Assembly (NCBI RefSeq): GCF_001956585.1
Contig: NZ_MSRR01000002.1
Coordinates: 1 to 64,000, forward strand
DNA from: Actinomyces naeslundii
Lineage (GTDB): Bacteria > Actinomycetota > Actinomycetes > Actinomycetales > Actinomycetaceae
Direction of reading: 5' to 3'
Length of the DNA stretch: 64,000 bases
Numbering within the stretch: position 1 is the stretch's first letter; each line of letters opens with the position of its first letter. A program made the translations under genes and the position numbers. Positions 55,031 to 63,274 of this stretch are shown piece after piece. Under the pieces are notes generated by a model that saw only the letters and a list, made by a program, of their open reading frames with translations, did not search any database and was not told the DNA's origin.

Positions 55031-57268
55031 CTAAGAATGTTGTTCATTAGTTAGTCCTTTCACCAAAAGCGTCGCTAACTCCGTTGGTCGATACGATGAT
55101 GTGAATGTTCTAAGTTCCTCAGAACTCAAATGATTATTCTCAGCACGATACAGCGTACGGATTTCTTGCAACGCATCTACGCACAACGGATTCCGAAGCA
55201 ACGTCGACAAAGCATCTTTCCCGCACTCAGCGCCAGGAATGTCTAGATATGAGGCGATGGCAGAAGCTGCCCCACCGTATCCAGCTGAAATATAGACATG
55301 TTTGTGAGCACGTAGCGATAGTAGCGTTTCTTCGACAACGCCAGGAATATCGCCACTATAACCTTCGTTAGGTTCTCTAGACTCACTCTGAGGAATTATT
55401 TTGCCCCCCAACGCCAAACGCACTGTAGATTTGGCGACTAGCGTCTCTCTGAACTTAGTAAACAACGCACTAGAACTCGAACTTACGTCATGCCCGTCTA
55501 ACGGCAAAGGCACATTATCTGGAGTATAGTAGTCACTATTCCATCCGACGACGCGAATCTGACCAATGTCCCCGTAAGCCGTTCGATAACGTCTCAGTTC
55601 TGAAATAATCTCATCACGTTCTTTCCAATTCTCGCGTATCTTATGCAACGGTACCCACAGATAAAAGTATCGTCGAGAGAAAGAAACTGCATTGCTTTCC
55701 TCGTAGCAAGGGGAGCTACGAGCGTAACTGAAGACAGATTCCATCATTGCTTTCGAAAGATCTGGTGAATGCGTCCCCACCATTCCGCCGTAAAGCAATG
55801 CTCCACCACAGGCCGAAACAAGTCGAGAAATTTCGGCCACTACTCGTGCGAGATGAGAACCATGAAGCCCCAAACTAGCAAGATTATTACTTCTAGCCAT
55901 AGAAAAGCCGACAATTGTACTAGGCGAAAGCAAATGAATTTGATCAACACTTGAAATGTCGGAAGAATTACTGGAGGCACTTTCTCCACGGACGATCACT
56001 GATCTGGGGGTTCGAATATGTAAGGAATCTCTGTTAATTCCTGCGATGGCGCAAGCCCGAATAATTTCCTCGTGTTCGGGCTCTTGAATCGTTGGGTCTG
56101 GATGAAGTATCCAGAACGAATTACGGTTCAACATTTCGTTCTTAGTTAGATTAATAATATGTGAATTTAGTGTCAACAACTCTGGCGATGTCGCCGGGTA
56201 CCAATCGAATGTCCGCACAGATAATCTTTCCTTAGATTCGTGCCAAAGAACAAATCTAAGCGTCTCATCGATGAGACGATTGATCGCTCGAACTATCGAT
56301 ACTTTAGCCCGACCGGGTTGAAATCGTACTGTAGGTACTTGATCAAGTAGGAATGAACCTCTTGATTCCCCTTCGGTGAGCGCTGAAATCGCGACAATCG
56401 GTACTTCGTTATGCTTCGCCAATGTTACCTCACGTTGAGTATTCGGACTAACTGCATAGTTGTCCGTCCGTATAACCAAAAGTGCACTAATGTAACGATC
56501 GGAAGACGAAAGTGCGTCATCTATAGAGGACTTCCAATTGTCTAGAGGTACTAAGTGTAATTTGTCAACGAAGTTATCAATACCGAGATCCTTGAATGAA
56601 CTGATGGCCTCCTGCAACACTGTTTTGTTCTGAGAATCGACTTGATCGACGTTATCCTTATTTGCGTAACTAACGAATATACGCAAAGATGGTGAGCTGG
56701 AACCTGCCGCTGATGCTTTCTCAATTATAACCCTGTTGAGATCGCGTTCTAATCGCCCGAGTTCTTGCGCATTTGCGTCGTCTATTTCAATGTCGGCAAC
56801 AGAAAAAATGTCTTCGGGATACGGCGCCAAATATTGAAACTCTTTAAGATATTTGAGATCATTCGAATCAAAGAATGACAGATCAACGCCAACTAATGGG
56901 AGAGGAATGACAGCGTACGTAAGATCATTGGTCCCACCGTTAAGAGTCGCTGATAAATATTTTCTCCATTTTTCGTTGTCGATATAAGCGTCACGCAATT
57001 CCTCTCCGACAATCGGAATCACCACTGTAAACTTCGACGCACGCGCATCGATTTTCAACGGCGGGGTATCGAAATTTCCATCAGGTGACGCGGAACGCGA
57101 AAAAACCTCCACGACTCCGCTCGCCAATCCTGACAGTGCATCGGAGCGGTAATGCTTCAGTAATCGCTCGTATATTAATTTTCCAACCTCATCGCCGGGG
57201 TGCCACAATACGAATATTTCAAGAATAGACGGGGATGGAGAAATCATAGTTGTGTTGAATTGATTCAT
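55031..57268 (-). CDS. TIR-like/TIR/SLOG protein, second paralogue
   Basis: A 745-residue soluble protein in three parts. Residues about 15-165: a TIR-like Rossmannoid domain (LEIFVLWHPGDEVGK, VVEVFSRS, FTVVIPIVGEEL). About 195-316: a canonical TIR domain (RIFVSYANKDN, NFVDKLHLVPLDNWKSSID, candidate catalytic Glu280 in NTQREVTLAK, SALTEGESRGSFLLDQVPT). About 385-680: a SLOG (LOG-like) domain with LLYGGMVGTHSPDL, RLALGGKIIP, GDIPGVVEETLLSL and AGYGGAASAIA. ATG 57268 is chosen over a TTG at 57334 because it aligns with the paralogue start; no Shine-Dalgarno is obvious. 92 nt after the first paralogue, same direction. SLOG is known to bind NAD- or nucleotide-derived ligands; defence is inferred. 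Confidence 0.83.
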   Translation of the reverse strand: MNQFNTTMISPSPSILEIFVLWHPGDEVGKLIYERLLKHYRSDALSGLASGVVEVFSRSASPDGNFDTPPLKIDARASKFTVVIPIVGEELRDAYIDNEKWRKYLSATLNGGTNDLTYAVIPLPLVGVDLSFFDSNDLKYLKEFQYLAPYPEDIFSVADIEIDDANAQELGRLERDLNRVIIEKASAAGSSSPSLRIFVSYANKDNVDQVDSQNKTVLQEAISSFKDLGIDNFVDKLHLVPLDNWKSSIDDALSSSDRYISALLVIRTDNYAVSPNTQREVTLAKHNEVPIVAISALTEGESRGSFLLDQVPTVRFQPGRAKVSIVRAINRLIDETLRFVLWHESKERLSVRTFDWYPATSPELLTLNSHIINLTKNEMLNRNSFWILHPDPTIQEPEHEEIIRACAIAGINRDSLHIRTPRSVIVRGESASSNSSDISSVDQIHLLSPSTIVGFSMARSNNLASLGLHGSHLARVVAEISRLVSACGGALLYGGMVGTHSPDLSKAMMESVFSYARSSPCYEESNAVSFSRRYFYLWVPLHKIRENWKERDEIISELRRYRTAYGDIGQIRVVGWNSDYYTPDNVPLPLDGHDVSSSSSALFTKFRETLVAKSTVRLALGGKIIPQSESREPNEGYSGDIPGVVEETLLSLRAHKHVYISAGYGGAASAIASYLDIPGAECGKDALSTLLRNPLCVDALQEIRTLYRAENNHLSSEELRTFTSSYRPTELATLLVKGLTNEQHS

Positions 57269-57360
57269 ATTACAATGCCTGGGGTGTAGACGCAAGAAGT
57301 GATTTTGAACTATTTTGCAGAAAGCGCAGATCAAGACGACGTTACATGAACTTCATAATG

Positions 57361-59700
57361 TTAGTCGGAAGGATTCGTACACGTTCGTTTGTGTCCAACT
57401 AAACCTTTGACGACAAGACCGCCAACTTCTGAAGGGCGTTGGGTTGTAGCAAGTTTCTTGACATCTTCCTCTTCAAGACAAAGAACGTCCCTCCTATAAC
57501 TCTCCCTGATTTCATCGATCGCATCTCGGCACATGTCGTTATGCAATACTGCGTCCAAGGTCTGTTTCGGTACTGGAATCTTGTCCGCCAGTCCAATTGA
57601 GCGGGCTAGAACTGCTGCGGCACCACCGAAGCCACCCGCGATATAGACAGGCTGGCGATTTCTAAGGGCCTCCAGAGTTTCTTCGATGATTCCTGGAATG
57701 CTCCCTATGTATCCATCGGAATAGTCGCTGGATTTGGGTATAGTCTTTCCTCCAATAACCAGGCGAGCTTGAGCAAACTTATACAAGGACTTTCGAATAC
57801 TAGATAGTGCCTCAGCTGTGCGATCTGTTGATGTAGCTTCCCAAATGTGCGTGTTTTCAAGAGCCACCTCCTCTCCTCGATCGTTGATAACACAAATTTT
57901 TCCTGTGGATGCAAATTGTGTCTTGGAAGACAAGAGTTTTTGGAGTACTTCTTCCGATGTGATGCTTGTGCATGGGACTGTGAGATTGAACATGTGTCCA
58001 GCATGTATCGGTGTTAGTCCATAGAATGCCTGACTACATTGTCTATGCTGCCTGAGCTGAGCTTCCTCAATGTACTTTTTGATGACCTGAAGAACAGATT
58101 CTGTGAGGTCTGGTGAGTGTGTTCCTATGGCTCCTGCGTACGAAATTTTGCCGCCTGAGATTAACGCCAGTTGAGCCGTTTCGGCGACAACCGATTCTAA
58201 ATGACTGGTGGTGAGCCCTAATCTATGGAGGTCCTCACTGGCTGACGCAGAGATGGACAGAGTAAAGTTGGATAGCGGTCGCTCTATCGATAGATTCGGC
58301 GTTTTAACTTCAGGCTCGCCGTGGCCGAAGGTTCCTCCTGCTGCAAAGAACAAACGAGGAGTTAAAAGATGAATATTATTTTTACTATAGTTGGCAAGTA
58401 TGCATAGCTCTACCATCGTTTCATGTTCTGGTGGGAGAAGTGGCGGATCTGGATGTAGTATCCACAAATGGTTGTCGTTAGGGTACCTTTTGCGATGTTC
58501 GGATAGAAAACTGGTCAACATCAGAGGTTCTGGAAGACGAGGAGGCATAGCGTCGAATCCGCGATTGTTGTTATCGGTGTGGCCGGTATTTTTTGCGTGT
58601 CGCTCGAACTCCAGATACACTTCCTGGTTTTGCCATAGTGCATGTTTTAAGGTTTCGTCAATTAGGCGATTTAGCGCTTTTATGATTGAGAATGCTTCCG
58701 ACGTTTCTGAATGGTTCTGATATGCCACCGTAGGTACGTGGTCTAGAAGAAATGATCCTCTTGATTCCCCTGTTTCTAATGCACTTAAGCAGACGATCGG
58801 CATCCCTGCTTTCTTCGCTTCCAAAACTTCCCACTGTGTCCACTCGCGAATGCTGTAGTGGTCAGTTCTAACCATCAGAAGCGCGCTCGTTTTTGCCTGT
58901 TGTCGTATGGTCTCGTTCCATTCTTGTCCAGGTTGAAGATCGTGGATATCAACAAAACTGCAGAGTTGTGTTTTTTTGACCCAACTGGCGATCTTGGAAA
59001 CAACACCGTTTGTGTGAATTGTGTGCTGGTCGGATTCGGGTATATCTCGGCGAGCGTGGCTTACGAATATCTTTAGTCTGTTGCTCAGGGGAGCCTTGTG
59101 AAGTAGGTTTTGAACAACGGCTTTGCCGACATCTCTGGATAGTCGACCGTAGTCGGCTGGTGAATTATATGACTCGACTTGCGATATCGATTTAATGTTC
59201 CCTTGCGAGACTCCCTGGATGCTTGCTAACTCGTTAATAAGTGGAGCGTTTGAATAGTCGACTGTTTGCTCGGGAAGTATTGGGATGATGAGTGTTCTGT
59301 TGTCGCTGGCGTTTCGGTGATCAATTATTTGTCGAAGATACTTTGCCCAAGGGGAGTGAGTGTTAGTAGAAGTTCTGACTAGATTTTCTTCGATGTAGAT
59401 TAAGATTACGGTGAATCGTGCTGGATTCCCTGTGAACGAATCGTTGGCTCCGATCATTCCTGTGGGGGTTGGTATGGGTAAAGGTGTCTCGTTCGTCGGA
59501 GATATGGATGTTGAACGTGAGTACACTTCGATAGAGCCTCCAGCCAGACCGGAGAATGCGTCGGAGTGATAATGTTCGAACAGTGAATTGCAAATTTGGG
59601 TTCCATTTTGGTCGTTTGGGTGCCAGACCACGAACATGTCTAACGTTGTCGGAGATGGAGCCGTTTTTGTTGCTTGTTTCATAGGTGTGCGGTTGTTCAT
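57361..59700 (-). CDS. TIR-like/TIR/SLOG protein, first paralogue
   Basis: A 779-residue soluble protein with the same layout as its downstream neighbour: TIR-like domain about 20-150 (LDMFVVWHPNDQNGTQ, SIEVYSRS, FTVILIYIEENL), TIR about 208-325 (KIFVSHARRDIPE, SFVDIHDLQPGQEW, Ser/Trp and Glu291 in SIREWTQWEVLEAK), then SLOG about 475-705 (HRLGLTTSHLESVVAE, SYAGAIGTHSPDLTESV, RLVIGGKTIP, GSIPGIIEETLEAL, IAGGFGGAAAVLA). ATG 59700 follows TACCAT by 7 nt, a leaderless start; the frame is open to 59751. The pair looks like an ancient tandem duplication: conserved motifs but different connecting segments. AT-rich codons mark it as foreign. Confidence 0.85.
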   Translation of the reverse strand: MNNRTPMKQATKTAPSPTTLDMFVVWHPNDQNGTQICNSLFEHYHSDAFSGLAGGSIEVYSRSTSISPTNETPLPIPTPTGMIGANDSFTGNPARFTVILIYIEENLVRTSTNTHSPWAKYLRQIIDHRNASDNRTLIIPILPEQTVDYSNAPLINELASIQGVSQGNIKSISQVESYNSPADYGRLSRDVGKAVVQNLLHKAPLSNRLKIFVSHARRDIPESDQHTIHTNGVVSKIASWVKKTQLCSFVDIHDLQPGQEWNETIRQQAKTSALLMVRTDHYSIREWTQWEVLEAKKAGMPIVCLSALETGESRGSFLLDHVPTVAYQNHSETSEAFSIIKALNRLIDETLKHALWQNQEVYLEFERHAKNTGHTDNNNRGFDAMPPRLPEPLMLTSFLSEHRKRYPNDNHLWILHPDPPLLPPEHETMVELCILANYSKNNIHLLTPRLFFAAGGTFGHGEPEVKTPNLSIERPLSNFTLSISASASEDLHRLGLTTSHLESVVAETAQLALISGGKISYAGAIGTHSPDLTESVLQVIKKYIEEAQLRQHRQCSQAFYGLTPIHAGHMFNLTVPCTSITSEEVLQKLLSSKTQFASTGKICVINDRGEEVALENTHIWEATSTDRTAEALSSIRKSLYKFAQARLVIGGKTIPKSSDYSDGYIGSIPGIIEETLEALRNRQPVYIAGGFGGAAAVLARSIGLADKIPVPKQTLDAVLHNDMCRDAIDEIRESYRRDVLCLEEEDVKKLATTQRPSEVGGLVVKGLVGHKRTCTNPSD

Positions 59701-59707
59701 ACAGAAC

Positions 59708-59713
59708 ATGGTA
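59708..59713 (-). promoter_or_regulatory. -10 element TACCAT of the TIR/SLOG cassette
   Basis: On the minus strand TACCAT is followed by 7 nt (GTTCTGT) and ATG 59700. Transcription of the three-gene cassette would begin here, leaderless. Confidence 0.45.
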
Positions 59714-59798
59714 TACCGTGATTTGTGACGTGTCAGTTGTTGATCTGACAACCTGCTGCTCGTTATGTCGTAGTTGGGATATCGGAGTCGAAATCCCG

Positions 59799-59804
59799 TA
59801 TTCT
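59799..59804 (+). promoter_or_regulatory. -10 element TATTCT, leaderless start of the rRNA methyltransferase gene
   Basis: TATTCT is followed by 6 nt (GTTGGC) and ATG 59811. TTGGGA at 59774-59779 is a possible -35 at 19 nt. Confidence 0.55.
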
Positions 59805-59810
59805 GTTGGC

Positions 59811-60725
59811 ATGACTCGTGTTTCGACTGTCCACCCTGACGAACTTCTAGATGACACTGCCGAGAGGCCTGCTGCCTGCGGGCCGCGGCGGCGCACCGTC
59901 AGCGAGGGGCCGGCCACCGGCCACGAGGTGCTGAACAACCCGGCCTCGGCCCGTATCTCCCGTGTGGCGGGCCTGTCCCGCCGAAACGTGCGGACCAAGC
60001 ACCGTCGCTTCCTCGTCGAAGGCCCCCAGGGCGTGCGTGAGGTCATCCGTCATGCTTCTGAGCGCGTGCTCGACGTCTACCTCACCGAGGCCGCCGTCGA
60101 GCGTTACAGCGAGATCTGGGATGAGGCGGTGGCGGCCGAGCTCTACGTGCACGTCACCAGTGAGCAGGTCATGGACGCCATGAGCACCGATGCCCAGGGC
60201 GTCCTCGCCGTCGTCGCCATTGAGGAGGCCTCCGGCTCCGAGGCGCTGGTCACCGCCCTGGACGGGGCTAGGCTCGTTGCCGTCCTCACCCAGGCCCAGG
60301 ACCCCGGAAACGCCGGCGCCATCATCCGAGCCGCCGATGCCGCCGGAGCCGACGCCGTCGTCCTTGTGCGGGGCAGCGTGGATCCCACCGCGCCGAAGGT
60401 CGTGCGCTCCACCGCCGGAAGCCTCTTCCACCTGCCTGTCGTCACCGGTGTGGCCCTGGACGACGCCGTGGCCGCCCTTCACGAGGCTGGACTCACCGTC
60501 CTGGCGGCCGACGGACGCGGGGACTTCGACCTATTCGAGGCCGAGTCTCTCCTGGAGGCACCCAGCGCCTGGCTGCTTGGCAACGAGGCCCGCGGGCTGC
60601 CCGCAGAGGCACTGAGTCGGGCCGACGCCGTCGTCTCCATTCCCATCTACGGCAAGGCGGAGTCGCTCAACGTCGCGGCCGCCGCAGCCGTCTGCCTCTA
60701 CGCCAGTGCCCGGGCACAGGCGTAG
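59811..60725 (+). CDS. TrmH/SpoU-family RNA 2'-O-ribose methyltransferase
   Basis: SAM-dependent RNA methyltransferase of 304 residues, likely acting on 23S rRNA. An N-terminal L30e-like substrate domain (about 40-140: SRRNVRTKHRRFLVEGPQGV) precedes the SPOUT knot: motif 1 LTQAQDPGNAGAIIRAADAA, motif 2 LLGNEARGLP, motif 3 VSIPIYGKAESLNVAAAAAV. ATG 59811 is chosen over the open frame from 59685 because of the leaderless -10; the upstream codons overlap the foreign cassette. In actinobacteria this gene normally follows rplT directly, here 14 kb away. GC-rich native codons resume here. Confidence 0.92.
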   Translation: MTRVSTVHPDELLDDTAERPAACGPRRRTVSEGPATGHEVLNNPASARISRVAGLSRRNVRTKHRRFLVEGPQGVREVIRHASERVLDVYLTEAAVERYSEIWDEAVAAELYVHVTSEQVMDAMSTDAQGVLAVVAIEEASGSEALVTALDGARLVAVLTQAQDPGNAGAIIRAADAAGADAVVLVRGSVDPTAPKVVRSTAGSLFHLPVVTGVALDDAVAALHEAGLTVLAADGRGDFDLFEAESLLEAPSAWLLGNEARGLPAEALSRADAVVSIPIYGKAESLNVAAAAAVCLYASARAQA

Positions 60726-60765
60726 GACGCAGGCCGGCGGACCGCAGCAGACAGACGCAGCAGAC

Positions 60766-62046
60766 TCAGAGCAGCTTGCAGATCGCCTCGGCCGCCCGGC
60801 CCGGGCCGTCCAGGCCCTTCATGAGGTCGGCCACGCGCCGAGCACGAGAACGCATGACGTCGTCGGCCAGGGCCTCGCGCACCAGGGCGGCCCAGTCGGC
60901 CCTGCGAGCCTCCTTCTGGGAAACGAGCCGAGCCGAGCCAAAGGCCACGCAGCGCTGGACATTGAAGCGCTGCTCGAGCTGCAACGGGATCCCGATGAAG
61001 GGCCACCCCTGCACGCAGCTGGTCTGTACCGTTCCCTCTCCGCCGTGGGTGATGGCCAGGTCGACGGCGTCGCCCAGCTGATGGGTCGGGATCCAGTCAG
61101 TGACATGGATGTTGAGGGGAAGTGTCTTGAGGTCCTCCTGGTGGAGGTGGGAGCGCACCGGAGCGAGCACCTGGCAGTCCGCCCGTCCCAGACCTCTGAG
61201 TACGTCAAGGACGAGCTCACGGTTCCCCGATGAGCCCACTGCGAAGTACACCAGGGGCTTGGGGCCGGCGGCCAGGTCGGTGACGAACTCGGGAACCTCT
61301 CCGGGCAGGTTGGCGTACACCGGTCCCACCACCTGGTGCCCGTCAGGCATCTCCAACCACCGGGGCAGAAGGTGCGGAGCACTGGCGATGAGGTTGAGGT
61401 CCGCGGTGAGCCCGGCGAACAGCCCCTGGGGCAGGGACACTCCGTTGGCCTTGGCCACTTGGTGGAAGGCGCGTGACAGGGGCACTCGGGTTCCAACCGT
61501 GTGGAGCAGGTGGGCGGCCGCGTTGTCGACCAGGCACTCCTCGGGGGTGGTACGGGGCAGAAAGCCGGTGGCGCCCACCTTGCGGGCAGCCTCCAAGTGG
61601 GCCAGCGAGTAGGCGAAGGGCCGTACGAAAACCAGTGGCACGCACTCGGCCCGGGCCGAAATAAACTGGCTGGGAGTTACTCCGATAACGACGGCGTCCG
61701 GACGCAGGCAACGCAGTAGCACCCGCTCGCTCGCGACTCTCTGGGCGAGCATCTGCTCGGTGAACGGGTGGCGCAGGCTGCGTCCCTGGTCGAATTCCAG
61801 CGCCAGCCGGCCCTCCTCGTCGCTGAGGTGCGGAGTGAGCAGGCGGAACTCAAAGCCTGCCGCCTTGATGTACTCGGAGTTGCGCCGCGAGAATCCCGCA
61901 AAGACGCACTCCACGTTCGAAGGCATCCGGCGCGCTACCTCAATGGCGCGGGTCACCTCGGCGAAGTTGAAGGTCTCTGGAGCAAAGAGAACCCGCGACG
62001 TGCTTTTACCTACAGCCACCGCGCACCCAGTAGTGCCTTCAGGCAT
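60766..62046 (-). CDS. GT1-family (UGT/MGT-like) glycosyltransferase
   Basis: Predicted NDP-sugar-dependent glycosyltransferase of 426 residues with the GT-B fold. The N-terminal acceptor domain begins RVLFAPETFNFAEVTRAIEV. The C-terminal donor domain has PLVYFAVGSSGNRELVLDVL and the GT1 signature THGGEGTVQTSCVQGWPFIG followed by IPLQLEQRFNVQ, a variant of the plant and macrolide UGT motif. GGGGGAG lies 6 nt before the ATG. It follows a TetR gene in the same direction with a 239-nt gap, which suggests repressor control. Acceptors might be lipids, natural products or xenobiotics. Confidence 0.85.
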   Translation of the reverse strand: MPEGTTGCAVAVGKSTSRVLFAPETFNFAEVTRAIEVARRMPSNVECVFAGFSRRNSEYIKAAGFEFRLLTPHLSDEEGRLALEFDQGRSLRHPFTEQMLAQRVASERVLLRCLRPDAVVIGVTPSQFISARAECVPLVFVRPFAYSLAHLEAARKVGATGFLPRTTPEECLVDNAAAHLLHTVGTRVPLSRAFHQVAKANGVSLPQGLFAGLTADLNLIASAPHLLPRWLEMPDGHQVVGPVYANLPGEVPEFVTDLAAGPKPLVYFAVGSSGNRELVLDVLRGLGRADCQVLAPVRSHLHQEDLKTLPLNIHVTDWIPTHQLGDAVDLAITHGGEGTVQTSCVQGWPFIGIPLQLEQRFNVQRCVAFGSARLVSQKEARRADWAALVREALADDVMRSRARRVADLMKGLDGPGRAAEAICKLL

Positions 62047-62285
62047 GATCAGCTCCCCCTCTAAGGGTGAGGGGCACCTCAGTGCGAGGATCCCTCATCG
62101 TCTCTTATTGCACGTCGCGTACAACTGGAGGAGAGGTTAGCACGTTTATTCTTACACAGATGCCATTCTTACGATGCGGTTGGAATGCCGGAAAAATGCA
62201 TGCAAGGTGGATTGGCTGGACAGGTGCTGTGGGGCGGGCTGCTTCGGAGGGGGCCTCGGCGGCGGTTGACGCACGTCCGCAGTGG

Positions 62286-62927
62286 CTACTCGTCAGATCG
62301 CTCCAGAGGGTGTGCCGAGGTGTGCTCCGGGGGCTGTGCATCGCCCTGCAGCGCCTGCGAGACCAGGCTTCGCAGCGCCTGAGCGGACATGTTCGTGATG
62401 GTCTCCTGGCTGATCTCCGGGTGGTCCAACCAGGCCAGGCACAGAGCGATCATCGTGCTGATCCACACCTTGGTCGCGAACATGGCGCGCTCATCAGGTT
62501 CCGTGACCCCCAGCAGCATGAGGACGAGGCGCCCGTATCGCTCGAAGCTGGTGGCCAGGGCGGCCGCGATCTCCGGGTCCTGGTCGAGGCCGCCGGTGTG
62601 CAGGGCCCGAAAGCTGTTCGGTCTGGCCTTCACATAGCCCGCGAAGGTGAAGATCGCAGCCTCCGGTGTCGGCTCGACCTGCTGCTCGACCAGGCCGTGA
62701 AGGTGAAGGATCTCGTGCTCCACGATGGCTCGGGCGAAGGCGATCTTGGAGGGGAAGTAGTGGTAGAAGAGCGTGCGTGAGACGCCGGCCCGCTTGATGA
62801 TCTCGTTGACGTGGGTGCGGTCGAGCGTTCCTTCTGCGAACAGCTCGACCCCGACTCTCACTAGCTCCTCCCGACGCTGCTCGGGCTGGAGTCGGCGACG
62901 CGGATCGGCTGTATTCGCGGGGCTCAT
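62286..62927 (-). CDS. TetR-family transcriptional regulator
   Basis: A 213-residue repressor-type protein. The N-terminal HTH reads RREELVRVGVELFAEGTLDR, then HVNEIIKRAGVSRTLFYHYFPSKIAFARAI, given in parts; the C-terminal ligand domain is helical (TPEAAIFTFAGYVKARPNSF). ATG 62927 is chosen because TAGTCT lies 7 nt upstream on the minus strand; the frame is open to 62972. It probably controls the glycosyltransferase downstream and perhaps the divergent ABC gene. Ligand unknown. Confidence 0.88.
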   Translation of the reverse strand: MSPANTADPRRRLQPEQRREELVRVGVELFAEGTLDRTHVNEIIKRAGVSRTLFYHYFPSKIAFARAIVEHEILHLHGLVEQQVEPTPEAAIFTFAGYVKARPNSFRALHTGGLDQDPEIAAALATSFERYGRLVLMLLGVTEPDERAMFATKVWISTMIALCLAWLDHPEISQETITNMSAQALRSLVSQALQGDAQPPEHTSAHPLERSDE

Positions 62928-62934
62928 GCGCATG

Positions 62935-62940
62935 AGACTA
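62935..62940 (-). promoter_or_regulatory. -10 element TAGTCT, leaderless start of the TetR gene
   Basis: Complement of 62935-62940 reads TAGTCT, 7 nt before ATG 62927. Confidence 0.5.
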
Positions 62941-63274
62941 CGACCGGATGGTCGACTTGCGCGGTTAGGCACTCTGCGCGGCGTGTGACCATGATCCCAG
63001 TAGGGGAGCGGTGATGAGACTCGGTTGACGTCCTGGATGTGGGCGGTGCTACTCTTCCTGACGAAAGGTCAGAACTGCGACGGCCTGCTATCCACGAGTC
63101 CTTATCGCGGGAAGTGAGTGAGGGGATTGCGGTAGGCGCAGGGATTTTGACCCGATTTTCTCAAGGCTGAGGCCGGCGTGAGCTGAGGAGGAATGTAGTG
63201 CGCATGTGGATGTGTTGCTGTTGCTGTCGCTGAGACAGATATCGCTCCTATATCCACGTTGAGACGAGGTACTC
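62941..63274 (+). promoter_or_regulatory. Divergent intergenic region with promoter and leader of the amino-acid ABC gene
   Basis: No gene is seen in about 335 bases. TTGACG (63025-63030) and TACTCT (63050-63055) with 19 nt between may be the promoter of the ABC gene, leaving a leader of about 220 nt. GAGG precedes the GTG start at 63275 by a few bases. No clear TetR operator palindrome could be pinned down. Confidence 0.4.

Larger units (their letters stand above)
45430..59790. mobile_element. AT-rich genomic island between rplT and the rRNA methyltransferase gene
   Basis: Between the rplT terminator and the methyltransferase promoter lie about 14.4 kb of mostly AT-rich DNA with many A/T-ending codons, in sharp contrast to GC-ending codons elsewhere. 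It holds a TIR-WD40 gene, a block of insertion-sequence remnants of higher GC (about 48.4-53.9 kb), and a three-gene TIR/SLOG cassette. I found no integrase, tRNA or clear direct repeats at the edges, so the entry mechanism is unknown; the boundaries are approximate. Confidence 0.75.
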
